Source of the DNA: a virus
Direction: 5' to 3' (one strand)
Virus record (IMG/VR): IMGVR_UViG_3300017987_000317
Location: 1-26,640 of that record
Length of the DNA stretch: 26,640 bases
Shown piece by piece: positions 21,106-26,640 of the stretch (positions are counted from its first letter, which is position 1; each line of letters begins with the position of its first letter). The position numbers were made by a program, and so were the translations under genes. The notes below the pieces were generated by a model. The model did no database searches. It was not told the origin of the DNA and saw only the letters and a program-made list of their open reading frames with translations.

Positions 21106-22407
21106 TTAATAATCAGGATAACGCTTATTAATATCTTCACTATCAAAGCCATCATCAAAAGGCAATAGGTTACTTGGTATAGTGTACTTAGGGAATGTTT
21201 CGTCTACATCTACTTCCATAATGGCCTGCTTTTCTTGATTAGACAACCAATAAGCCTTACTAAGCCATTCAACTTGCTTTGCCCTATCTACTTGCAATAC
21301 TTGAATATTTGACGTATCAGCTTTAAAGTATAAGGTTTCGTCATAAGGTTGAACAACCCTTCTGTTAATCTCCGCAATGTACTTATTGAGTGCAGGTAGT
21401 ATTGCATCGGTGTAAGCACTCTTTTTAGCTTCGTTTACGTTGTTGTATGTGCTGCTTTTATCGTCATTAAACAACTGCGAAGGCAAGTTGTACAACATAC
21501 AAATATCATTTCGGCTTAAATCGTGTTGCTCAATTAGTTGCATACTTCGAGCATCTAAGCCTAACTGTTGCCATTTTAACGCCATGTTAGAGTAGGCTAT
21601 TTTACCCGCGTTATTTGAACCCATTACCTTCTGCCTAATCTTATTTTCAAGGGTTCGCGCTTGTTGCTCTGTTAGGTTGCCCATATTCTCAGGGCTTAAT
21701 ATCCCTAATGCGCCCATGTTTTGATTTTGGTTAGTAATAGCGTTTAGGTTTGCATTACTCGCATTTAAAGCCATTAAACCTGCTCTAAGTGGGCTTTGTC
21801 CGTATAAGGTTTCACCATTAACCCACTCATAATTAGGTTGCTTTACGTGTATTATCTCATCGGGTGAATATTTAGTTACAACGGTCGCAGGGCTAAAGGT
21901 TAAGTCATAGCTTTTTATTGGCTCAGTTGCACCGCTACCACTTTGTATCTCGATGTATTGTGAAGGTAAAACATAAAGCTCCTTTGTTAGCCCTTTGTTT
22001 AACCCATTTTCTAATGTTACCTTGTAATTATATGTGTTGCCCGTGATTAAATAATAGCCAATACTTTGCTCTACAAAATCTGGCCAATCTTGTAAATTAT
22101 TAGGCTGCTTTAATAAATCTAATAAAGGGCTGTTTGTTATTTCTTCTTCTTCACCATTAGCATTATATCGGCACAACTTCCACGGAATATCAGCCGCCTT
22201 AGAACTAATATATTTCACGCACGAATAAACAAAGATGTTTTTATTATAGCCATTTTTTACATAACTCTCATAGCTATCGGGTAAAGGCACGGGGCTATTT
22301 TTAGCTCTCCATTGGTAAAGGGTATCATAAAACTGCTTATCTAAAGCAACGTCATTTTTGATGTTTAACCCTAATATATTTAGAGCTTGTTTTTGTAGCC
22401 AATTCAT
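21106..22407 (-). CDS. Portal protein, HK97/lambda-like family
   Basis: A 433-aa portal that forms the dodecameric vertex through which DNA enters. Family features are DWPDFVEQSIGYYLITGNTYNY, EIIHVKQPNYEWVNGETLYGQSPL, AGLMALNASNANLNAITNQNQNMGALGIL and DLSRNDICMLYNLPSQLFNDDKSSTYNNVNEA, the last being the characteristic C-terminal half of the phage portal family. It overlaps the large terminase by 4 nt (ATGA), confirming co-translation. The distal regulon box (21093-21104) begins directly after its stop. Confidence 0.95.
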   Translation of the reverse strand: MNWLQKQALNILGLNIKNDVALDKQFYDTLYQWRAKNSPVPLPDSYESYVKNGYNKNIFVYSCVKYISSKAADIPWKLCRYNANGEEEEITNSPLLDLLKQPNNLQDWPDFVEQSIGYYLITGNTYNYKVTLENGLNKGLTKELYVLPSQYIEIQSGSGATEPIKSYDLTFSPATVVTKYSPDEIIHVKQPNYEWVNGETLYGQSPLRAGLMALNASNANLNAITNQNQNMGALGILSPENMGNLTEQQARTLENKIRQKVMGSNNAGKIAYSNMALKWQQLGLDARSMQLIEQHDLSRNDICMLYNLPSQLFNDDKSSTYNNVNEAKKSAYTDAILPALNKYIAEINRRVVQPYDETLYFKADTSNIQVLQVDRAKQVEWLSKAYWLSNQEKQAIMEVDVDETFPKYTIPSNLLPFDDGFDSEDINKRYPDY

Positions 22408-23621
22408 ATTACAAAGAAGTCATTATTATCTAAAAAATGCTCTACTAATCCTGTTAGTGCATCGGGTGCATCATCATGTTTATTTTTACCTTCACGGGTG
22501 TACGTGCGTAAAGCTAACATAAATTCATTATTCAAATCTTTACAAAAATAACAATTTAAAGACACGTTTGAAGAGTTGGTTTGTATCCGTGTTTTCTTAT
22601 TAGCGCTTTGGTGATAGGTGGTTATATTAGTTTTACGCCAATTAACATCGCTTAAAATACGCTGCACACTACGAGCAAAGCCACGACCACCGTTATTACT
22701 TTCTATAATAGCCCTGTTTACATTGTTGTTTATTATTAATTGAGCTACTAAACTTTCTGTTATTTCTTGTGGCTCTTTGGTGTAAACCACATCTGTAATA
22801 TAAAGGCTTGTATTAGTTTTAACGGCTGTAACAGCGCAAAGGTAATCTTCACCCGTGTCGGCTGTATCGCAATACATAACCGCTTCACCTTGTGGTAAGT
22901 CTTGATATTCTTGAAGGTTGGTGTATAAACGCCCTGTTAACGTGTCTAACCAACTACCCAACATCACATGGACATAAAGCTCGTAATCGTGCGCCTTCAT
23001 TTGTTCAGCACGTTTAATAAAGCTTTCGTGTAGATTAGTTTTATTATCTAAATATGTTGAATGAATATAAGTTACATCACCTTTAACACCATTATAATTT
23101 TCATCTACATTAGCATCTAAAAAGAACCGCTTATAAATCCAATGTTCACGCAAAGCAGGGTTAAGTATTAGAATAACCCTATTTTGTATGTTTTTTTCTC
23201 TAACACTTAAATCAATCTTATCAAATACATCGGGGCTATCTAACTCTTCAGCTTCATCTAATACCCAAGTTGTAACACCTTGCAAAGATTTTAGATTCGC
23301 CGTTTGGTTACCGCTACTTGTTTTAATTCCGCTAAATATAATTTCAGAACCGCTTGCAATGTTCTTTATTGAGTTATTAGTAACATCGAAAACATTATTA
23401 TGGCCTTGCACTTCTATTTTTTCTACAAACTCAGGTATAATAGATTTTGAAGCAGCCGTTAATGTGTAACGTGTAAATAATACTTTGTGGCCTTGCTGAA
23501 ATAATAAGTTCTCAATAAAAGTACCTACTGCATAGCTCTTTCCACTTCCCCTGCCACCTGTTACAATGAAGTAACGTGTATCATTACGCCAAAGGGGCTG
23601 AAACTTCTTATTAAGCTTCAT
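22404..23621 (-). CDS. terL: Terminase large subunit
   Basis: A 405-aa packaging motor with ATPase and nuclease. Walker A GGRGSGKS is at residues 22-29, a hydrophobic-DEAEE Walker B at 117-126 (WVLDEAEE), and coupling motif ILNPA follows. The RNase H-like nuclease has acidic residues in MYCDTADTGEDY (D252), AIIESNNGGRGFAR (E307) and KHDDAPDALTG (D383-D387). The layout fits the PBSX/SPP1-like terminase group. It overlaps the small subunit by 11 nt and the portal by 4 nt. Length is a little short but all catalytic sites are present. Confidence 0.96.
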   Translation of the reverse strand: MKLNKKFQPLWRNDTRYFIVTGGRGSGKSYAVGTFIENLLFQQGHKVLFTRYTLTAASKSIIPEFVEKIEVQGHNNVFDVTNNSIKNIASGSEIIFSGIKTSSGNQTANLKSLQGVTTWVLDEAEELDSPDVFDKIDLSVREKNIQNRVILILNPALREHWIYKRFFLDANVDENYNGVKGDVTYIHSTYLDNKTNLHESFIKRAEQMKAHDYELYVHVMLGSWLDTLTGRLYTNLQEYQDLPQGEAVMYCDTADTGEDYLCAVTAVKTNTSLYITDVVYTKEPQEITESLVAQLIINNNVNRAIIESNNGGRGFARSVQRILSDVNWRKTNITTYHQSANKKTRIQTNSSNVSLNCYFCKDLNNEFMLALRTYTREGKNKHDDAPDALTGLVEHFLDNNDFFVI

Positions 23622-23895
23622 CTACCCACTCAATAGGTTTAACGTCTAAGAAACTAACGTCAAGGCTTTTTTGCTCTTTTGGTTTTCCTAATAAATGCTC
23701 TGCAAAGAATTTCTTACCTTCCTTTTCAGTTGCAAAGTCTTTAAGGAACTCATTAACCGCTTCTTCGTCTTTATCTTGTGAGTATATTTCCCTTAACGCT
23801 CGCGTAATTCTTTCAATGGCTAAATCTTCTTTAACCTTTGGTGGCCTTCCACCTTTGTTGCCTTTTGTGCCTTTATTATTTTTACGCTTATCCAA
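23611..23895 (-). CDS. terS: Terminase small subunit
   Basis: A 94-aa DNA-recognition subunit of terminase, identified mostly by position directly upstream of the large subunit. It has a basic, Gly/Lys-rich N terminus (MDKRKNNKGTKGNKGGRPPK), a helical middle AIERITRALREIYSQDKDEE and a C-terminal FFAEHLLGKPKEQKSLDV; the GGRPPK and HLLGKPKE patterns occur in short small terminases. It has no ATG and starts with TTG at 23895, 29 nt after a TACCTTTG -7 element. The TTG start and absence of a Shine-Dalgarno sequence may keep it weakly expressed. Confidence 0.75.
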   Translation of the reverse strand: MDKRKNNKGTKGNKGGRPPKVKEDLAIERITRALREIYSQDKDEEAVNEFLKDFATEKEGKKFFAEHLLGKPKEQKSLDVSFLDVKPIEWVDEA

Positions 23896-23923
23896 ATCAG
23901 TTTAAAATTAGTTAACTGAATAT

Positions 23924-23931
23924 CAAAGGTA
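23924..23931 (-). promoter_or_regulatory. Promoter -7 element for the terminase/portal operon
   Basis: Minus-strand TACCTTTG fits TAnnTTTG, 29 nt upstream of the TTG start and directly after a terminator hairpin. It lacks the regulon boxes and the palindrome, so it is likely a late-class promoter. Confidence 0.6.
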
Positions 23932-23938
23932 ATAAAAT

Positions 23939-23973
23939 AAAAAAAAGCCCCGTACATCACAGACATACAGGGC
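23939..23973 (-). terminator. Hairpin terminator before the terminase genes
   Basis: Minus-strand stem GCCCTGTA / TACGGGGC (8 bp with one G-T pair; plus 23947-23954 and 23966-23973) with an 11-nt loop is followed by eight T. It separates the upstream small genes from the terminase promoter. Confidence 0.85.
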
Positions 23974-24006
23974 ACAAACAAAACTCTATTAAAAAAACGT
24001 ACTCAA

Positions 24007-24321
24007 TCACTTGACATTATCATATTTTTGCGCTAACTTCTTGTTTTCTTTTATAAGTTGATTCTCTCTATGGTTAAAGCACTCTTTTAAATCGTAGTAG
24101 TATTTAGTTTCATAACCCAAAATCATATTAAAATATTCGTGCAATGATTTAAACGGGTTACGCCTTTTAAAATATTCAGCATAAGCCAAAGGGCAATTAA
24201 TCTGAGCATAACCTAACACGCTTGTTCTTCTCATTGTGTTGGCTCGGCAAAACTCGATAGTATCCTTAATGTTTTTGATTTCTTCGGGTGCTAAGTGGCT
24301 ATGGTGGTGTAAGGTTTTCAT
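24007..24321 (-). CDS. Hypothetical His/Tyr-rich helical protein
   Basis: A 104-aa largely helical protein: MKTLHHHSHLAPEEIKNIKD, a segment with FCRANTMRRTSVLGYAQINC, and a C-terminal coiled-coil-like end RENQLIKENKKLAQKYDNVK. The two Cys and the His cluster at the N terminus could bind metal. No family is recognised. It is flanked by the hairpin at 24334-24362 upstream and the terminator at 23939-23973 downstream, so its transcription relies on readthrough or an unseen promoter. Confidence 0.6.
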   Translation of the reverse strand: MKTLHHHSHLAPEEIKNIKDTIEFCRANTMRRTSVLGYAQINCPLAYAEYFKRRNPFKSLHEYFNMILGYETKYYYDLKECFNHRENQLIKENKKLAQKYDNVK

Positions 24322-24333
24322 AGGTTTTAAAAA

Positions 24334-24362
24334 CCACCTTTCAGTGTTATTCTAAAAGGTGG
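24334..24362 (-). terminator. Hairpin terminator of the small-gene unit
   Basis: Minus-strand stem CCACCTTT / AAAGGTGG (8 bp) with a 13-nt loop is followed by five T. It lies 45 nt after the stop of the gene at 24408-24668. Confidence 0.78.
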
Positions 24363-24407
24363 CTGCACAAGCATTAAAGGTTTTAAGGTTATAAAAAATT
24401 TAATTAA

Positions 24408-24668
24408 TTACAAAAAATCTTTGATTAGCAATCCTATTAAAACTCCTAAAAAAACACATATATAAAATTCAAATGATTTTATGGAAATTAATTTATGGCT
24501 GTAATGTTTTTTACCTAATTCAAAGTAGTAAAGTTCTTTCTCTTTTATCTTCTCTTCAAAGAAATTAGTCAAAGCCCAATCAGGTGCTTGTTTATAAGGA
24601 AATTTAAGATGTGGAAAGTTTACTTTTAACTCTGTATATAGTTGGCTTTTTTTCTTTTTTAAATCCAT
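24408..24668 (-). CDS. C-terminally anchored hypothetical membrane protein
   Basis: An 86-aa protein with a basic start (MDLKKKKSQLYTELKVN), a middle with APDWALTNFFEEKIKEKE and a C-terminal hydrophobic segment FEFYICVFLGVLIGLLI near residues 66-82 with a short tail KDFL. The topology is a tail-anchored cytoplasmic domain. Its ATG lies inside the stop region of the gene at 24659-24820, so translation is coupled. It is the last gene of the unit starting at 25013 and precedes a hairpin terminator. Function unknown. Confidence 0.6.
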   Translation of the reverse strand: MDLKKKKSQLYTELKVNFPHLKFPYKQAPDWALTNFFEEKIKEKELYYFELGKKHYSHKLISIKSFEFYICVFLGVLIGLLIKDFL

Positions 24669-24820
24669 TCTACTTTACCATTTGAGCATTCTATATAAAC
24701 TTTACCTATTAAACCAAATTTGTTTTTTAATTCATGTGCTTTTTGTAACGCTTGATTAAATGAGTGGAAGCTGTTAAACTCCCACTCAAATATTTGATTC
24801 TTAATTTTATACAGGTGCAT
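24659..24820 (-). CDS. 53-aa hypothetical protein
   Basis: A 53-aa product beginning MHLYKIKNQIFEWEFNSFHS, with FNQALQKAHELKNKFGLIG in the middle and VYIECSNGKVEWI at the end: strand, helix, strand. It overlaps the end of the gene at 24807-25013 by 14 nt and the start of the next by 10 nt, which supports it as a real member of the unit. No family recognised. Confidence 0.55.
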   Translation of the reverse strand: MHLYKIKNQIFEWEFNSFHSFNQALQKAHELKNKFGLIGKVYIECSNGKVEWI

Positions 24821-25013
24821 TTGAAACTTTATTTACGTTAAATACTTGCTTAATTAACTCTATTTCGCTTGCACCGTAAAACTTTATCATTGTTGCCCAC
24901 TTACCACTTGTTTCGCCAAACTTTGACCATAAAACTTTACCGCCATTTGTTTTAGAGTGAAATTCGTTGATTTGGTTTTGTGTTGCTTCTGTTTCAATTA
25001 CTAAATAATTCAT
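24807..25013 (-). CDS. Hypothetical small protein, first gene after a regulon promoter
   Basis: A 68-aa protein MNYLVIETEATQNQINEFHS with GGKVLWSKFGETSGKWATMI and SEIELIKQVFNVNKV. A small alpha-beta fold is likely, but I recognise no family. The ATG is 21 nt after the -7 element. It is the first of three overlapping small genes (to 24408) that end at the terminator 24334-24362. Confidence 0.65.
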   Translation of the reverse strand: MNYLVIETEATQNQINEFHSKTNGGKVLWSKFGETSGKWATMIKFYGASEIELIKQVFNVNKVSNAPV

Positions 25014-25023
25014 TTTGTTTGTT

Positions 25024-25102
25024 TTTGATAAATCAAATGTAAGGCAAGATTTAAAGGCTGTGAACTTATTTCGATGAACTAAGCCTTTGTTTCGATGAAC
25101 TG
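25024..25102 (-). promoter_or_regulatory. Regulon promoter of the small-gene unit near lysis genes
   Basis: The -7 element TACATTTG is at 25034-25041. Plus-strand boxes TTCGATGAACTA (25070-25081) and TTCGATGAACTG (25091-25102) start 29 and 50 bp beyond it and are the most similar pair in the window. The perfect palindrome TTTGATAAATCAAA is at 25024-25037. No -33 TTG is visible. The boxes overlap the 3' end of the small gene at 25079-25234. Confidence 0.85.
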
Positions 25103-25234
25103 CTTAAACTTGATGTTAATCTCATTAAGGTTTTTAGACTTCCACAACTCTTTAGGTTTTCTGTAGTTGTCTATTCGCTTAAAAATGTAGTAGTAAGGGC
25201 TTTTGTATTCGATGCTAAGACTTTGTTTTCTCAT
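25079..25234 (-). CDS. 51-aa hypothetical basic protein
   Basis: A 51-aa basic product, MRKQSLSIEYKSPYYYIFKR, then IDNYRKPKELWKSKNL and INIKFKQFIETKA. Its start overlaps the holin-like gene end by 20 nt. The 3' end is made of regulon box sequence, so its last residues may reflect DNA constraint. It is plausible as a small coupled gene but support is limited. Confidence 0.45.
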   Translation of the reverse strand: MRKQSLSIEYKSPYYYIFKRIDNYRKPKELWKSKNLNEINIKFKQFIETKA

Positions 25235-25634
25235 AAGACCTACCACCGAAATACGCCGCTATAACGGTCATTAACACCAATTGCAATAAATCAATCCAAT
25301 TGCTCTTCACATCGAAAGATATTACCCCTGCATCAATAAAAACGAGCAAGGTAGTACAAAACACCATGTACATTAATACAAGCGGTCTAACATTCTTGGA
25401 TAGCCAACTATCGCTCTTCATGTCACTTTGCCAACGTGCTGTAATTTCTTTGTTGCTGTCTTGTTGCGCTTGTATCTTAATCTTTTCTATTTCCTGCAAT
25501 CCTTGTTCGATTGTCATTCGGTTGTTTTGAACGTTGGTAATAACGTCTTTTGCACCGTCTGCAACTTTGCCTATTAAACCTTCGGCTATCCCTTGCGGAG
25601 TGAATCCTTTTATTAAGTCTTTAACACTACTCAT
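25215..25634 (-). CDS. Holin-like protein, 3TM/GTA holin type
   Basis: A 139-aa protein. The N-terminal part has a helix with SSVKDLIKGFTPQGIAEGLIG, then a charged coiled coil (IEQGLQEIEKIKIQAQQDS), then RWQSDMKSDSWLSKNVRPLV, which is the conserved block of the GTA/3TM holin family, followed by two strong membrane helices near residues 83-104 and 113-132 (LQLVLMTVIAAYFGG). It should control timing of lysis by opening the inner membrane. I start at the ATG at 25634, which overlaps the amidase stop by 8 nt; the frame could extend to 25694, but that lies inside the amidase gene. Confidence 0.8.
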   Translation of the reverse strand: MSSVKDLIKGFTPQGIAEGLIGKVADGAKDVITNVQNNRMTIEQGLQEIEKIKIQAQQDSNKEITARWQSDMKSDSWLSKNVRPLVLMYMVFCTTLLVFIDAGVISFDVKSNWIDLLQLVLMTVIAAYFGGRSYEKTKS

Positions 25635-26031
25635 TAAAAAACCAATTTTGAACATCAAAGTTAGGGCAAGTCTTTGTAACTCCTTCAAAATCACAATGGC
25701 CTAAGACGTTATTTGGCTCAATATCAAATTCAACTATTAAACGCATTACAAGTTCACGCATTGCCAATTTTTGCGCATCGGTTCTATTATCTACCCCTTT
25801 ATAACCACCTACCCAACATATCCCTATTGAATCATGGTTATGCCCTGCAACGTGCGCCCCTGCTTTGTACATCGGTCTGCCTTTTTGTACATCACCATCA
25901 GAAGTAATTACATAGTGATAGCCTATATCGCTCCAACCACGCTCATTTACGTGCCATCTTCTAATATCATCAACATCTACGTTTTGATGGCTTGCGCTGC
26001 AATGAATAACTATTTTGTTAATCGCTCTCAT
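25627..26031 (-). CDS. N-acetylmuramoyl-L-alanine amidase (endolysin, T7-lysozyme type)
   Basis: A 134-aa zinc amidase of the Amidase_2/T7 lysozyme type that cleaves the amide bond between MurNAc and the peptide stem of peptidoglycan. Ligands are IVIHCSAS (H10), VLGHCDF (H112) and KTCPNFD (C122), with K120 near the metal as in T7 lysozyme. The WSDIGYHYVITSDGDVQKGR segment with Y38 and the HVAGHNHDSIGICWVGG region are also conserved. There is no signal peptide, so a holin is needed for release; a holin-like gene overlaps it downstream. It has no separate cell-wall binding domain. Confidence 0.95.
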   Translation of the reverse strand: MRAINKIVIHCSASHQNVDVDDIRRWHVNERGWSDIGYHYVITSDGDVQKGRPMYKAGAHVAGHNHDSIGICWVGGYKGVDNRTDAQKLAMRELVMRLIVEFDIEPNNVLGHCDFEGVTKTCPNFDVQNWFFNE

Positions 26032-26043
26032 TTAGCAAAGTTA

Positions 26044-26265
26044 CTAAAAAGGGCAATCAAATGTTTTAGGTCTTTCAAATTCAATCTTTTTGTAAGGTGT
26101 AAATTTACCTTTTAGATTGTAGCCTATTATTCCATTTTTCAGCTTAGGCTTTAACTCTCTACCTGTTTTTATATTAAATACCTTTTTATCAGCTACTACA
26201 TAATTATCAAAGCCTTTTATAAATAGCTTTATTTCTTTACTTGGAATATTAACAAACTGTTTCAT
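26044..26265 (-). CDS. Hypothetical NUMOD-like small protein
   Basis: A 73-aa protein, MKQFVNIPSKEIKLFIKGFD, then NYVVADKKVFNIKTGRELKP and NGIIGYNLKGKFTPYKKIEF. The order Y-x-V-(S/A)-x-x-x-V-x-N-x-x-T-G-x-x-L-K-P followed by N-G-x-x-x-Y-x-L is similar to the NUMOD/DNA-binding modules attached to HNH homing endonucleases, but no HNH catalytic motif is present. It may be a solitary DNA-binding module or an endonuclease remnant. It sits 12 nt upstream of the amidase gene. Confidence 0.5.
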   Translation of the reverse strand: MKQFVNIPSKEIKLFIKGFDNYVVADKKVFNIKTGRELKPKLKNGIIGYNLKGKFTPYKKIEFERPKTFDCPF

Positions 26266-26301
26266 AAGTAGTTAATAGGTTGTTTAGGTTTGTATATTAT
26301 C

Positions 26302-26594
26302 TGTTACCACCCATTTAAAAACCGAAGATTCTCGCTCCAACTTTTTGTGGTAATTTCAACCGCCACCACTCACAAAATTTAGCAGGTATATAATGCCAAT
26401 CTTTTTTAAGAGTGTAAACTGGTTCGCTATTATAACCGCAACCGTAGAACCGTCCTGCATTAAATGGAAACACTCCCATTCCTTTAAGCTTCATTCCATA
26501 GCAGTAAAATCCTTCAACGGTTGCTTCTACTCTGTAATGATTCCAACGCACTATTACCACGTCTCCAGCTTTCAAAGAAAAACGGGTGGTAACA
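26302..26594. repeat. 15-bp inverted repeat flanking a small gene
   Basis: TGTTACCACCCATTT at 26302-26316 and, on the other strand, TGTTACCACCCGTTT (plus AAACGGGTGGTAACA at 26580-26594) form an inverted repeat with one mismatch, separated by 263 bp. It encloses most of the gene at 26315-26575. Confidence 0.6.
26315..26575 (-). CDS. Hypothetical protein at the window edge, start uncertain
   Basis: An 86-aa protein if TTG at 26575 is used: MKAGDVVIVRWNHYRVEATV at the start, then EGFYCYGMKLKGMGVFPFN and WHYIPAKFCEWWRLKLPQ. It is rich in aromatic residues, with a KAGDxVxVRWN beginning that looks like a small beta barrel (KOW- or SH3-like). The frame stays open upstream to the window edge with no stop, so the real start may lie outside the window. 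Family unknown. Confidence 0.5.
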   Translation of the reverse strand: MKAGDVVIVRWNHYRVEATVEGFYCYGMKLKGMGVFPFNAGRFYGCGYNSEPVYTLKKDWHYIPAKFCEWWRLKLPQKVGARIFGF

Positions 26595-26640
26595 ATGTGT
26601 AAAATCCATGTTTTTAGTTTTTTAAGTAAAGAAATAAAGC

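Noticed and set aside
25635-25694. Upstream start for the holin-like gene
   Set aside because: It lies inside the amidase coding region; the ATG at 25634 with an 8-nt overlap is more natural and begins the conserved family sequence.
26036-26043. TAACTTTG before the amidase gene as a promoter
   Set aside because: It lies only 4 nt from the ATG, would give an almost leaderless transcript, and has no other promoter features.
26517-26609. A frame of about 30 codons starting with ATG at 26609
   Set aside because: Very short, overlaps a better frame on the same strand, and has no protein-like features.
1-26640. tRNA genes, CRISPR arrays, integrase and attachment sites, insertion sequences
   Set aside because: No cloverleaf with CCA-end, spaced repeats, integrase or transposase motifs were found while reading the window.

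Overview
The window is a contiguous piece of a tailed-phage genome (free phage or prophage) that infects a member of the Bacteroidota. Three observations point there: AT-rich DNA, promoters carrying the Bacteroidota -7 element TAnnTTTG, and A-rich leaders with no clear Shine-Dalgarno sequence. Every convincing gene is on the minus strand, so transcription runs from position 26640 towards position 1. The HK97-type capsid, portal and protease, the TP901-type tail tube, a tape measure of about 766 aa and no contractile sheath indicate a siphovirus. Both window ends cut through genes or open frames.

Layout in transcription order. 26.6-25.2 kb: small unknown genes, a T7-lysozyme-type amidase and a holin-like membrane protein (lysis). 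25.2-24.0 kb: small unknown genes. 23.9-21.1 kb: terminase small and large subunits and portal. 21.0-20.55 kb: two small genes in a separate unit. 20.5-19.7 kb: MuF-type minor head protein. 19.6-16.5 kb: a sugar cassette with a WlbA/WbpB-like oxidoreductase, two left-handed beta-helix acyltransferases and a glycosyltransferase-like protein. 16.4-14.5 kb: prohead protease and major capsid protein. 14.4-11.5 kb: head-tail connectors, with a second glycosyltransferase-like gene translationally coupled between two of them. 11.4-3.8 kb: tail tube, tail assembly chaperones joined by a putative -1 frameshift, tape measure, a large tail hub-like protein and receptor-binding or fibre proteins. 3.7-0 kb: metallophosphoesterase, small membrane proteins, then ERF-type annealing protein and the start of a PD-(D/E)XK exonuclease.

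The most unusual element is a shared promoter architecture found at five places, upstream of the genes starting at 1254, 1588, 19587, 21010 and 25013. Each has a TAnnTTTG element, then exactly 29 bp further upstream a TTCGAT(G/T)AACTG box (plus-strand sense), then a second box exactly 21 bp beyond that, and in one case a third. A short palindrome, TTTGAT-N2-ATCAAA, overlaps the -7 element and start-site region. A degenerate sixth copy lies before the metallophosphoesterase gene. The recombination genes, three groups of small unknown genes and the sugar cassette thus look like one regulon. At least three of these units end in hairpin terminators and sit between structural genes like morons with a common promoter.

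The working model, which is inference: the regulon is expressed early under a phage or host regulator binding the 21-bp-spaced repeats, while terminase, protease/capsid and tail genes use simpler TAnnTTTG promoters plus readthrough. The sugar cassette would prepare or transfer a modified sugar, and the second glycosyltransferase, co-expressed with connector genes, may act on the virion.
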